Shown: in pieces, positions 55,932 to 64,000 of the stretch | Layout of the letters: the number at the start of each line of letters is the position of its first letter | How positions within the stretch are numbered: position 1 is the stretch's first letter | Assembly: GCA_002721105.1 (NCBI GenBank) | Contig: PBJL01000033.1 | Location: 53,831-117,830, forward strand | Direction of reading: 5' to 3' | Source of the DNA: Acidiferrobacteraceae bacterium | GTDB taxonomy: Bacteria > Pseudomonadota > Gammaproteobacteria > Arenicellales > UBA868 | DNA: 64,000 nucleotides | The notes under the pieces: model-generated | Database searches by the model: none | What the model saw: only the letters and a program-made list of their open reading frames with translations | What the model was told of the DNA's origin: nothing | Translations under genes and position numbers: made by a program

Positions 55932-58568
55932 TTTGATGACCCCACACATTAGTTTAGGAACACTCTTGCTAACTTTATTGATTTCGTTATCTGGTATCTC
56001 AAACACTAGTTCATCATGTACTTGCAAGATCATGCGGGTTCCGAGAGCTTCATCAGAAATCCAGCTATCAATAGCTAGCATCGATAATTTAATAATGTCG
56101 GCTGCAGTTCCTTGCATCGGAGCATTGATGGCGGCACGTTCGGCTGCTTGTCGACGATTGTGATTGCTGGCATTAATTTCATTGAGATATAGTCTTCTGC
56201 CCAAAAGAGTTTCGACATATTTTTGTTCCCTAGCGAGTTCCCGTGTCTGCGTCATAAATATCCTAACTCCAGGATACCGCTCAAAGTAAAGATCGATATA
56301 TTGTTGGGCTTCTTTTAGATCAATACCTAGTTGTTTCGAAAGTCCAAACGAAGACATACCATATATTAGGCCAAAATTAATGGATTTCGCGCTACGCCGC
56401 TGATCTTGGGTGACTTGATCTAGAGGACAGTCAAATACTTCTGAGGCAGTCGCTGAGTGAATATCCTTTTCAGCATTGAAAGCATTAATTAATCCTTCAT
56501 CACCTGATAGATGCGCCATAATTCGTAACTCTATTTGTGAATAGTCGGCAGAAAGAAATGTTTTTCCTTCTTCCGGTTCAAATGCCTCCCTGATTCGTCG
56601 GCCTTCCAGTGTCCTGATGGGTATGTTTTGGAGATTTGGATCAGTAGAGGAGAGGCGGCCAGTGCCAACTGCCGCTTGGTGGTAAGAGGTATGAACTCTC
56701 CCGGTTTTGGTGTCTACTAATTGGGGAAGTTTATCAGTATAGGTAGATCTAAGTTTGCTAAAACCCCTGTGTTCTAGGATCAAGCGCGGTAATTCATGTT
56801 CTTCTGCTAATTCCTGAAGAACACCTTCAGCTGTTGATGGCTGTCCTTTGGGTGTCTTGCTGATTACTGGCAGGTTAAGTTTATCGAATAGCACGGTTTG
56901 AATTTGTTTTGGTGACGCAATATTAAAGCGTGATTTGGCAATTTCATAAGCTCTTTCTTCTATATCCAGAATTCGTTCGCTTAGTTCCCTACTTTGGACT
57001 CCAAGCATTTCTGTATTTACTCGAACGCCGGTTCGCTCTATGTTTGACAGCACTGGCACTAATGGCATCTCAATGGCGGTAAAAAGCTTTAAAAGATCAG
57101 GCTCGAGCTGTAATTTAGGCATTAGGTGTTCATGCAGGCGCAAGGTAATTTCAGCATCTTCGGCTGCGTAGACCCCGGCGTTTTCTAGCTGTACTTGATT
57201 AAAGGTTACTTGTGATTTTCCTTTGCCAGCCACATCTTCAAATTTGATAGTTGTATGATTTAAATGTGTTAGGGCAAGAGTATCCATGTCATGGCGCGAT
57301 CCTGTGCTATTCAATATATAGGATTCAAGCATTGTGTCGAAACGAATTCCACGTAAATTGATCCCATAATTCAGCAAGATGCTACGATCGTATTTAAGGT
57401 TTTGACCTATTTTAATCACATGATCATTTTCTAAAAGTGGACGCAGTCTTTCAAGAACAAGATCAAGCTTAAGTTGTTTAGGTGCGCCCACATAATCGTG
57501 AGCGAAAGGCACATAGGCGGCCCGTCCCATTTGATCAGAAAAAGATATGCCCACAAGCTCAGCCTGCATAATGTTTAGTGAAGTTGTTTCTGAGTCGAAC
57601 GAAAAATATGGCGCAGCCTCTAGCCGTTTGATCCAGGTTTCAAGCATTTCGTCATTTAAAATGACATCATATTCCGGGGGTTTTTCAGCATGTTCGTTGG
57701 TAGATTTTGTTTCTTCACTTAGCTCCACTAGCCAGGTATTAAATTCAAGATGAAAATATAATTTGCGCAGTTCTTCTAAGTTTGGCTGATTTGGCTTAAG
57801 ATCTTTTGGGGTTAGTTTTAGCGGCACATCGCACTTAATTGTGACCAATTGGCGTACTAGTGTCAGTTGATCTAAAGAATCTTTAAGATTAGATCCGACC
57901 TTGCCAGGGATGTCGTTAAGATACTTAATGATATGTTCTATAGAACTGTATTCTTGCAATAACTTGCACGCTGTTTTCGGTCCGACTTTGGGGACACCTG
58001 GGACGTTATCTGAGGTGTCTCCTACTAATGAAAGATAATCAACGATCTGGTTAGGCGAAACTCCAAATTTTTTTATAACTTCATCGTGGTCGTAAGTGAT
58101 ATCTTTCATCGTGTCAATCATGGTTATGTTTTTCGTTACTAACTGAGTCAAATCTTTATCGCCACTTATAATGAAAACTTCCATATTAGAAGTAGCTGCT
58201 TTGGTTGCTAGTGTTCCAATGACATCATCGGCTTCCACACCCTTAACGCTCATGATGCATAGCCCTAAAGCATTAATTAAGCTATTTATTTGGGGAATTT
58301 GATTTCGCAATTCTTCTGGCATTGGTGGGCGATTAGCTTTATATTCAGAATAAAGTGAGTTTCGAAAAGTCGGCCCTGGGGCATCAAATACAACGCAACA
58401 ATAGTCAGGGTTGAAGTCGATAATTAAACGACGCAACATATTCACGATTCCATAGGTTGCGCCTGTTGGTTCTCCACGTGTGTTCATTAGTTTCGGCATA
58501 GCATGGAAAGCTCTGTACAAGTATGAAGAACCGTCTACTAATAATATTGTTTCTGACATGCTTTCCAC
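55869..58568 (-). CDS. polA: DNA polymerase I
   Basis: PolA fills gaps and removes RNA primers. The 899-residue enzyme has all three modules. The 5' nuclease (1-290) shows ILLVDGSSYLYRAFHAMP and IISGDKDLTQLV. The 3'-5' proofreading domain (about 300-490) shows FSFDSETTSLN with the two catalytic carboxylates, GQNLKYDRSILL and YAAEDAEITLRL. The polymerase shows SADYSQIELRIMAHLSGDE, RRSAKSINFGLIYGMSSFGL with Phe at the ddNTP-discriminating site, and LQVHDELVFEI. The start at 58568 is close to a second ATG (58559, MSETILLVDG). It shares its last 63 bp with the end of engB on the other strand. Confidence 0.97.
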   Translation of the reverse strand: MESMSETILLVDGSSYLYRAFHAMPKLMNTRGEPTGATYGIVNMLRRLIIDFNPDYCCVVFDAPGPTFRNSLYSEYKANRPPMPEELRNQIPQINSLINALGLCIMSVKGVEADDVIGTLATKAATSNMEVFIISGDKDLTQLVTKNITMIDTMKDITYDHDEVIKKFGVSPNQIVDYLSLVGDTSDNVPGVPKVGPKTACKLLQEYSSIEHIIKYLNDIPGKVGSNLKDSLDQLTLVRQLVTIKCDVPLKLTPKDLKPNQPNLEELRKLYFHLEFNTWLVELSEETKSTNEHAEKPPEYDVILNDEMLETWIKRLEAAPYFSFDSETTSLNIMQAELVGISFSDQMGRAAYVPFAHDYVGAPKQLKLDLVLERLRPLLENDHVIKIGQNLKYDRSILLNYGINLRGIRFDTMLESYILNSTGSRHDMDTLALTHLNHTTIKFEDVAGKGKSQVTFNQVQLENAGVYAAEDAEITLRLHEHLMPKLQLEPDLLKLFTAIEMPLVPVLSNIERTGVRVNTEMLGVQSRELSERILDIEERAYEIAKSRFNIASPKQIQTVLFDKLNLPVISKTPKGQPSTAEGVLQELAEEHELPRLILEHRGFSKLRSTYTDKLPQLVDTKTGRVHTSYHQAAVGTGRLSSTDPNLQNIPIRTLEGRRIREAFEPEEGKTFLSADYSQIELRIMAHLSGDEGLINAFNAEKDIHSATASEVFDCPLDQVTQDQRRSAKSINFGLIYGMSSFGLSKQLGIDLKEAQQYIDLYFERYPGVRIFMTQTRELAREQKYVETLLGRRLYLNEINASNHNRRQAAERAAINAPMQGTAADIIKLSMLAIDSWISDEALGTRMILQVHDELVFEIPDNEINKVSKSVPKLMCGVIKLLVPLRVDVGVGQNWADAHS

Positions 58569-58889
58569 TTTTCTTTGAGATTAGTTGGCGCTAATGTTCT
58601 CGAATCTAGTTGAGATCTTACATTTTCTAATATCTGAGCACTGAGTATACGGTTCGTGTTGCCCGTTGTAATGGCAATTCTCATATTGAAGATCGCGAGA
58701 TAATTAAGAAACCTTTACAATCGATGTTTTGTCGATCGACATAATTGTATTATTGCACTAAAAATTGCTCTGATCTGAGGCATTTAGATGGGCGCTAGGT
58801 TTGGTAGAGCGCACAACAAAGTGACCGGGTGATTTTAAACATTAATTGTTTTATGGAGTTCTTAAAAAGCTAAGTAGGGGTAAGGATTT
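58569..58889. other. divergent intergenic region polA-lysA
   Basis: The 321 bp between polA (minus) and lysA (plus) are AT-rich. I looked for the short lipoprotein gene that usually precedes lysA and found none in any frame. CGATGTTTTGTCGATCG near 58728 forms a small imperfect dyad. No convincing sigma-70 promoter stands out, though both genes must be transcribed from here. Confidence 0.4.
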
Positions 58890-60146
58890 GTGGACTACTT
58901 TCGTTATTTAAATAATGCTTATGTTGTTGAGGATGTGCCACTAGCAAATATCGCCGAGCTAGTAGGCACTCCTTGTTATGTTTATTCTAGAGCTACAATC
59001 GAGAGGAATTGGCGCGTTTTCGATTCAGCTTTTGGTAAATATCCACACCATATTTGTTATGCTGTAAAAGCAAATTCGAATTTAGCAGTTCTGGACCTTC
59101 TCGTGCGTTTAGGCTCCCACTTTGATATCGTATCTGTAGGTGAACTAGAGCGAGTAATTAGGGCCGGTGGGAGCGCATCGAACGTAATATTCTCGGGAGT
59201 TGGAAAAGGAGAATCTGAGATTAAACGTGCCATCGATCTGGGCATCGGTTGCATTAACCTAGAATCTGAATCAGAGTTGGAAAGAGTGGCAAGAATGGCC
59301 GTTGAGCTAGGCAAGAAAGTGCCAATAGGAGTCCGAATAAACCCTGAAGTTGATGCAAAAACACATCCATATATTACGACCGGTCTTCGTGACAATAAGT
59401 TTGGAGTCGAAATAAATAAAGCAACAGAAATGTTTCGTCGTGCGGCTGATATTGAAAGTGTCAGAATAAAAGGTGTTGCCTGCCACATAGGCTCCCAGAT
59501 GTTAGAAATACAACCTTTTTTGGATGCAATTAGAAAAGTGGTAGATTTTTTGGAACACTTATTAACTGATGGTATTCAGATAGATCACTTGGACATTGGG
59601 GGCGGTTTTGGCATTAGGTATCAAAACGAAAATCCACCCTCACCGGCTGATTATGTAAATGCTGTTGTCGATATGATGGAGAGCCGTAGACTGCGTTTAC
59701 CTGTTATGATCGAGCCTGGTCGTTCAATAATTGGGAACGCTGGGGTGCTGATAACAAAAGTTGAATATTTGAAACATAACGACCATCGTGACTTCGCTGT
59801 TGTTGATGCGGGAATGAATGATTTAATGCGCCCTGCCCTCTATGGGAGTTACCATGAAATTTTGCCAGCGAGGCTTGGCTCAAACTCTGCCGCTCACAAT
59901 TATTCTGTTGTCGGCCCAATTTGTGAAAGTGCAGATTTTTTGGGCCACGAAAGGAATTTGGCATTAGCAGAAACGGATTTGCTAGTGATTCGATCTGTTG
60001 GTGCCTATGGATTTGTAATGAGCTCTAACTATAACTCCAAACCGAGACCGCCTGAAGTCATGGTTGATCAAGATCGATTTTATATTGTTCGAAGAAGAGA
60101 GACACTGAATCAACTAATGGAGGGCGAGTGTTTATTCCCCAGATGA
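58890..60146 (+). CDS. lysA: diaminopimelate decarboxylase
   Basis: LysA decarboxylates meso-diaminopimelate to lysine using PLP. The 418-residue enzyme has the PLP-Lys motif ICYAVKANSNLAVLDLL (Lys about residue 57), FDIVSVGELERVIRAG, PIGVRINPEVDAKTHPYI, GVACHIGSQM, HLDIGGGFGI, IEPGRSIIGNAGVLITKV and the second active-site block VGPICESADFLG. It starts at TTG 58890, with GTAAGGAT upstream as a ribosome site; the residues fit the family start. dapF, which usually follows lysA, is not present here. Confidence 0.96.
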   Translation: MDYFRYLNNAYVVEDVPLANIAELVGTPCYVYSRATIERNWRVFDSAFGKYPHHICYAVKANSNLAVLDLLVRLGSHFDIVSVGELERVIRAGGSASNVIFSGVGKGESEIKRAIDLGIGCINLESESELERVARMAVELGKKVPIGVRINPEVDAKTHPYITTGLRDNKFGVEINKATEMFRRAADIESVRIKGVACHIGSQMLEIQPFLDAIRKVVDFLEHLLTDGIQIDHLDIGGGFGIRYQNENPPSPADYVNAVVDMMESRRLRLPVMIEPGRSIIGNAGVLITKVEYLKHNDHRDFAVVDAGMNDLMRPALYGSYHEILPARLGSNSAAHNYSVVGPICESADFLGHERNLALAETDLLVIRSVGAYGFVMSSNYNSKPRPPEVMVDQDRFYIVRRRETLNQLMEGECLFPR

Positions 60147-60183
60147 ACTGATATTTTTTGAGTTCCGTGCTCCCACTCCAATT

Positions 60184-61734
60184 GTGAAGATGCTAAATCT
60201 ATCGATTCCCGCTAGCCGTCTTTTTGTTTTCATGACGTTGTTGATAGGTGTTATGGCGAGTATTTTGTTTTCGATCTGGAGCATAGCCATCGACGATGTG
60301 ATTAATAATGATGGTATTGTTTATATTGAGGCAGCGGAATTTTGGTCTCGTGGGGATTGGCAAGGTGCCCTAGGTGTCTACAAATGGCCTTTTTATCCCT
60401 GGTTGATCATGGTGTTTAGCGATACGCTAGGAATATCATTTAAAACAGCAGGGCATGTATTAAATACAACTTTCTTTTCTCTCGTGGTAGTATTTTTTGT
60501 GCAGACTGTCCACGCTTTTGGCGGTCGATCAAGGATGGCCATAATCATCGCCATGTTAATCGCGCTACTTCACCCCGCGTTTAACGAATATCGAGCTTTT
60601 TTAATCAGGGATCCGGGATATCTGGCAGCTTATTTGCTCGGAATATATAGCCTAGTGTGTTATCGATGGTCACTACGATTACGCTATTCTTTTTTTGCTA
60701 TATTGAGTTTTCTTATCGCGAGTTTATTTCGTGTTGAAGGACTAGTTTTTCTATTTGCAGTGCCTATCTTGTTGTTGGCGAGTTATTCGGGACCAACGAA
60801 ATGGTTATGGTTACGTTATATATTTAGTTTGTCGTTAATCCTAGTGTTGGGTTGTGTGCTAGGAGGTTGGTTCATTGTGACAGAGGATGGCCCTGTTGGG
60901 CTTTTATTGACGCAAGATCCATTGGCTGTTTTTGTGGAAGGGTGGAGCCAAATTCGGATAGGCATCGATGAAAAGTTATTAATTTTTGAGGAACAATTTT
61001 TAGGCCCCTACTCTACTGGTTATGCATATTTGTTGTTTATGTTTACCGCAGTAAAGGTTATTTTATCTTCTATAGTTTTTGAGTTAGAAATTCCATATTT
61101 AGTATTAATGGGCTATGGTTTGTATTCACATTCTCTAGTTAAAGATCAAAGGTTAAAGAGGTTATGGACAAGTTTTATTGTAATCAATCTTGGAATACTG
61201 ACAGTATTTGTTTTAATTATGCTATTTCTTGCGCCTCGTTACCCGCTAGCGATGACCATAACCATCTTAATTGCAGCGCCATTAATTCTAGAGAAGCTAA
61301 TTTCAGACATCAGGCATCAGCAGATTAAAAAAACGGGAAAGATTTTTTTAATACTTCTTGCGATATGGGCACTTGGTGAAAGTTACAGTGGATTGTCAAA
61401 TTTTACTAGAGCTGGGCACCTACGCGATGCTGGATATTGGTTATATGATAGAACAGCCAAAACATCGGGTCCAATTTTGACCAATAATCGAAAAATTGCT
61501 TTTTATGCCAGTCAAAAAGGTAGCAGAGAGGTACTCACAATTAATAGCGGCACACAAGTTGCCGAAATTACTAACCTAGTTAAAGAGCTTGGTTGCGATT
61601 TCGCCGGAATACGTATTAGGCGAGATGATATTCTTCTGGAATCAGAGTTAACGAGAGTGATTAAGCGTAAACCGATAAGTGTCATTGAAAATGAACATGG
61701 CGACAGAGTCTTATTGTATGATTTGAGAGATTAA
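60184..61734 (+). CDS. multi-pass membrane protein, GT-C glycosyltransferase-like
   Basis: The 516-residue product has about 10-11 membrane helices and a soluble C-terminal part of about 115 residues. The first external loop holds DDVINNDGIVYIEAAEFW (about residues 35-52), an acidic loop like the Asp-bearing first loop of GT-C enzymes (ArnT/PMT type) that use lipid-linked sugars. A later EYRAFLIRDPGYLAAYLL block resembles the conserved Arg-Asp loop of that fold. The C-terminal soluble half has no recognisable domain. It may add a sugar to lipid A or to proteins at the outer face of the inner membrane. It follows lysA by 37 bp and may be co-transcribed with it. Assignment is by fold only. Confidence 0.6.
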   Translation: MKMLNLSIPASRLFVFMTLLIGVMASILFSIWSIAIDDVINNDGIVYIEAAEFWSRGDWQGALGVYKWPFYPWLIMVFSDTLGISFKTAGHVLNTTFFSLVVVFFVQTVHAFGGRSRMAIIIAMLIALLHPAFNEYRAFLIRDPGYLAAYLLGIYSLVCYRWSLRLRYSFFAILSFLIASLFRVEGLVFLFAVPILLLASYSGPTKWLWLRYIFSLSLILVLGCVLGGWFIVTEDGPVGLLLTQDPLAVFVEGWSQIRIGIDEKLLIFEEQFLGPYSTGYAYLLFMFTAVKVILSSIVFELEIPYLVLMGYGLYSHSLVKDQRLKRLWTSFIVINLGILTVFVLIMLFLAPRYPLAMTITILIAAPLILEKLISDIRHQQIKKTGKIFLILLAIWALGESYSGLSNFTRAGHLRDAGYWLYDRTAKTSGPILTNNRKIAFYASQKGSREVLTINSGTQVAEITNLVKELGCDFAGIRIRRDDILLESELTRVIKRKPISVIENEHGDRVLLYDLRD

Positions 61735-61747
61735 ACGGAATAATCTA

Positions 61748-63235
61748 TCAGCCAATAGCAGGGATTTCTCTTTTTTTACGTTGAGGGGAAATGCGAAGGT
61801 TTGAAGTCAGTGGTTCATTTCCCTTGTTGCTGTTTTTAGAATGCTTGTGCGAGTTGTTGCTGGTGTTCCCATGATCTTTTCTGTCGAGTTCAACAGGTTT
61901 TGTTTTAAATTTCTCGCCCCCCTTTTTCTCGCCCCAATTTTTTTGTTTCTTTTTATTCTGATTAGAATTGTCCTGTTGCTTTCCTAACTTCTTTTTCGAT
62001 TGATGTGAAGGGATATCAGGCATTTGTGTCCGATGCAAGAGATTTTCAGAAATCTCCATTTTTTCTAAGCTGTGCCCGATGAATGACTCAATATCCAATA
62101 GGGATAGGGCATGTTCCTCGCAAGCAAAACTAATAGCGTAACCGCTCTCCCCAGCTCGCGCTGTTCGCCCGATGCGGTGGACATAGTCTTCTGGGTCTTG
62201 TGGTAAGTCATAATTGAAAACATGACTGACACGAGGTATGTGAAGGCCGCGAGCAGCAACATCTGTCGCTACTAATATCCGCTTCTGTCCATTTTTAAAA
62301 TCAGAAAGTAATTTTTCTCTCTTTCTTTGTGGAACATCTCCTGAAAGCACGCCAACAGCGTAATTATGCCCATTTAACCATTGACCTAATTGTTCACAGG
62401 TATTTCGAGTATTGGCGAATATCAATACACGATCACCACTGATTTGGTTCATTACCCCTAGCAATAGAGAGAACTTTTCATTGTTTGCAGGGTAGTAAAT
62501 TTGTTCAATCAGTCGATCAGCTACAGGAGTTGTAGATTCGATTATGACTGTTTTTGGGTCATTCATATGTTCATAGGCTAATTCTTTTATGCGGTAAGAT
62601 AGTGTCGCGGAGAACAGCATATTTAGACGTTTGTTTGGTGGCGGCATCCTGCGAAGGATGTATCGTATATCTCTGATAAAGCCGAGATCGAACATCCGAT
62701 CTGCTTCATCTAAGACAATTACTTCAACGTTTTTCAAATGGAAAATGCCTTGTTTGAAATAATCAATCAATCGGCCAGGTGTTCCAATAAGTATGTCAAC
62801 GCCCTCAGCAAGCCTCAATCGTTGGTTTTGGTAAGCAGTTCCGCCATAAACTAGGCCTAACCGTAAATTAGTATATGCACCAAGAGTTTTTGCATCTTCA
62901 TGTATTTGTATTGCTAATTCTCTGGTCGGAGCAAGCACTATAGCTCGAACCGATTTTTCCGATTCGCTGTTTAGAGCCTGCCCAATTAGAAGTCGTTGAT
63001 AAATTGCGAGCAAAAATGTGGCAGTTTTTCCAGTTCCAGTATGTGCCTGCCCTGCAATATCTGTGCCTTCTAAAACAAGAGGCAACGCCTGAGCCTGAAT
63101 TTCAGTACAGTAGCGAAAGCCAGTAGCAACAATGCCTTTTAATAACTCTGGTCGCAAATCAAATTGATCGAACCTTTTATCTGTTAAGTGAGTTAAATTC
63201 TCTTTTTTTGGTTTAATAATGGAAGGTTGGTTCAT
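61748..63235 (-). CDS. rhlB: DEAD-box ATP-dependent RNA helicase RhlB-like
   Basis: RhlB unwinds RNA as part of the RNA degradosome. The 495-residue protein has the DEAD-box order: Q motif FDQFDLRPELLKGIVATGF to EIQAQALPLVL, AHTGTGKTATFLLAI, PTRELAIQI, GTPGRLIDYF, VLDEADRMFDLGF, FSATL, IFANT, VLSGDVPQRKR, ATDVAARGLHI and HRIGRTARAG. The last 90 residues form a Lys/Asn/His-rich, low-complexity tail that probably binds RNA. The gene is divergent from trxA, the standard rhlB-trxA arrangement, which supports RhlB over RhlE. Confidence 0.92.
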   Translation of the reverse strand: MNQPSIIKPKKENLTHLTDKRFDQFDLRPELLKGIVATGFRYCTEIQAQALPLVLEGTDIAGQAHTGTGKTATFLLAIYQRLLIGQALNSESEKSVRAIVLAPTRELAIQIHEDAKTLGAYTNLRLGLVYGGTAYQNQRLRLAEGVDILIGTPGRLIDYFKQGIFHLKNVEVIVLDEADRMFDLGFIRDIRYILRRMPPPNKRLNMLFSATLSYRIKELAYEHMNDPKTVIIESTTPVADRLIEQIYYPANNEKFSLLLGVMNQISGDRVLIFANTRNTCEQLGQWLNGHNYAVGVLSGDVPQRKREKLLSDFKNGQKRILVATDVAARGLHIPRVSHVFNYDLPQDPEDYVHRIGRTARAGESGYAISFACEEHALSLLDIESFIGHSLEKMEISENLLHRTQMPDIPSHQSKKKLGKQQDNSNQNKKKQKNWGEKKGGEKFKTKPVELDRKDHGNTSNNSHKHSKNSNKGNEPLTSNLRISPQRKKREIPAIG

Positions 63236-63569
63236 AATAATCGTTTACTGATGAATATTTGCTTCTAATGTCGTAATTCGACATCTGACAAGCTTTTTGG
63301 AAGCAAAATTTTTTAGTGATAGAATAAAGTGCGAAGCCTGATGTTCAGTTGCTACAAAAATTTTTCGTTACTTTTGAAAAAAATATCCTTGTTAAGTAGA
63401 ATAGGGGCTCGTTAAAAATTTTACTAATTGAAGTTAGGCGCTTTTAACAAGCGCCGAGAAATTGCAGTCTAGTTTTATCGTAAAGGACTATCACACAATA
63501 ATAACATAACTGGGCTAAAGTCGCTTCTTCATTCATACATTTAGATTAAAGCATTCAAGGTGATATTAC
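63236..63569. other. divergent intergenic region rhlB-trxA with hairpin
   Basis: These 334 bp are AT-rich and carry the promoters of rhlB and trxA. A perfect hairpin GGCGCTT-TTAAC-AAGCGCC occurs at 63437-63455, about 115 bp before trxA and probably within its leader. No T run follows, so it does not look like a terminator; a role in mRNA stability or as an operator is possible. I see no gene here. Confidence 0.5.
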
Positions 63570-63896
63570 ATGTCTGATAATATTTTGCATATTAGTGATG
63601 AATCATTCGAAACAGAAGTATTACAATCAGAAAAGCCAGTGTTGATCGACTATTGGGCCGAGTGGTGCGGGCCATGTAAGATGATCGCCCCGGTCTTGGA
63701 TGAAATAGCTACCGAGTATTCTGACCGATTAAAAGTTGTAAAATTAAATATAGATGATAACCCTCAAACACCCCCTAAATATGGCATTCGTGGTATCCCA
63801 ACCCTTATGGTCTTTAAGGCCGGCCAGGTTGAGGCTACTAAAGTCGGAGCAGTTTCTAAAGCCCAACTAACAGCATTTCTTGATGATAATCTGTAA
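63570..63896 (+). CDS. trxA: thioredoxin
   Basis: Thioredoxin is the small cytoplasmic disulfide reductase that serves ribonucleotide reductase and many other enzymes. The 108-residue product has the active site [18 protein letters not shown] (Cys-Gly-Pro-Cys), the buried Asp in VLIDYWAEW, and the cis-Pro loop [12 protein letters not shown]. Length equals E. coli TrxA (109). The rho gene usually follows; the last 104 bp of the window would be its leader. Confidence 0.97.
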   Translation: MSDNILHISDESFETEVLQSEKPVLIDYWAEWCGPCKMIAPVLDEIATEYSDRLKVVKLNIDDNPQTPPKYGIRGIPTLMVFKAGQVEATKVGAVSKAQLTAFLDDNL

Positions 63897-64000
63897 TTTC
63901 GGGGTATTGTTTTTATTAAATAACAAATTACTGGACTTTCGGGTGTCGCTGGTGGTACTCTTTCGACAGAGCTTATAGGAAGTAACGAGCTCGAAGTCTG
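63897..64000 (+). other. start of trxA-downstream region, probable rho leader
   Basis: The last 104 bp contain no complete gene. By the usual trxA-rho order this is expected to be the leader of rho, but the coding start lies beyond the window, so the assignment is inference only. Confidence 0.3.

Overview
The window is chromosomal DNA from a gammaproteobacterium and spans the replication origin. The evidence is the gene order rpmH-rnpA-yidD-yidC-mnmE-mnmG (minus) facing dnaA-dnaN-gyrB (plus), perfect DnaA boxes beside dnaA, an 803-residue GyrB with the long insertion typical of Gammaproteobacteria, an eight-gene F1Fo ATP synthase operon with atpI, NtrBC with a sigma-54 glnA promoter, GlyQ/GlyS as separate subunits, the divergent rhlB/trxA pair, and envelope genes of a Kdo- and heptose-containing Gram-negative (kdsB-like, gmhB, mlaA). 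Order and parS sequence recall Pseudomonas-like lineages more than Enterobacterales. I cannot name a genus.

Layout. 1-7.9 kb, minus strand: mnmG (cut by the left edge), an unassigned proton-channel pair (MotB-like with a very long coiled coil, MotA-like), a possible small plus-strand gene, mnmE, yidC, yidD, rnpA, rpmH. 7.9-10.9 kb: origin region with two pairs of DnaA boxes flanking dnaA, then dnaN and a perfect parS palindrome where recF is usually found. 10.9-18.4 kb: gyrB, apaG, and an outer-membrane group (mlaA, a one-POTRA Omp85 barrel, a LysM-TolC fusion, a Pcm-like methyltransferase). 18.6-29.1 kb: atpIBEFHAGDC followed by glmU and glmS, which supply energy and UDP-GlcNAc. 29.3-35.3 kb, minus strand: a surface-sugar cassette with a divergent KdsB-type cytidylyltransferase, a badly decayed oxidoreductase pseudogene, an intact Gfo/Idh/MocA oxidoreductase, an SDR, a TIM-barrel isomerase and a glycosyltransferase.

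35.5-43 kb: pdxA-ksgA facing plsC-gmhB-glyS-glyQ, then a PP-loop sulfurtransferase coupled to a TusA-like protein. 43-47.2 kb: the nitrogen module glnA-ntrB-ntrC, with two NtrC sites and a consensus sigma-54 promoter before glnA. 47.5-55.1 kb: an NAD(P)-binding epimerase-like protein, gpsA-secB-rhodanese (minus), a C-terminal processing protease, argH with an LptM-like lipoprotein, and a cytochrome c4. 55.2-64 kb: engB convergent with polA, lysA, a GT-C-type membrane glycosyltransferase, and rhlB divergent from trxA.

Themes. Hand-counted 60-base samples suggest a composition step near 29.1-29.3 kb: about 52-60% GC at five places on the left, mostly 35-47% (one 53%) at nine on the right. Several standard neighbours are missing: recF between dnaN and gyrB, grxC between rhodanese and secB, gpmI/envC before ctpA, dapF after lysA. 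Together with the atp-glmUS block lying on the dnaA side, this points to rearrangement and streamlining. The least explained material is the MotA/MotB-like pair, the LysM-TolC fusion, the small Omp85 protein, the extended LptM-like lipoprotein and the CMP-sugar cassette. I found no CRISPR array, transposase, prophage, rRNA or tRNA gene.
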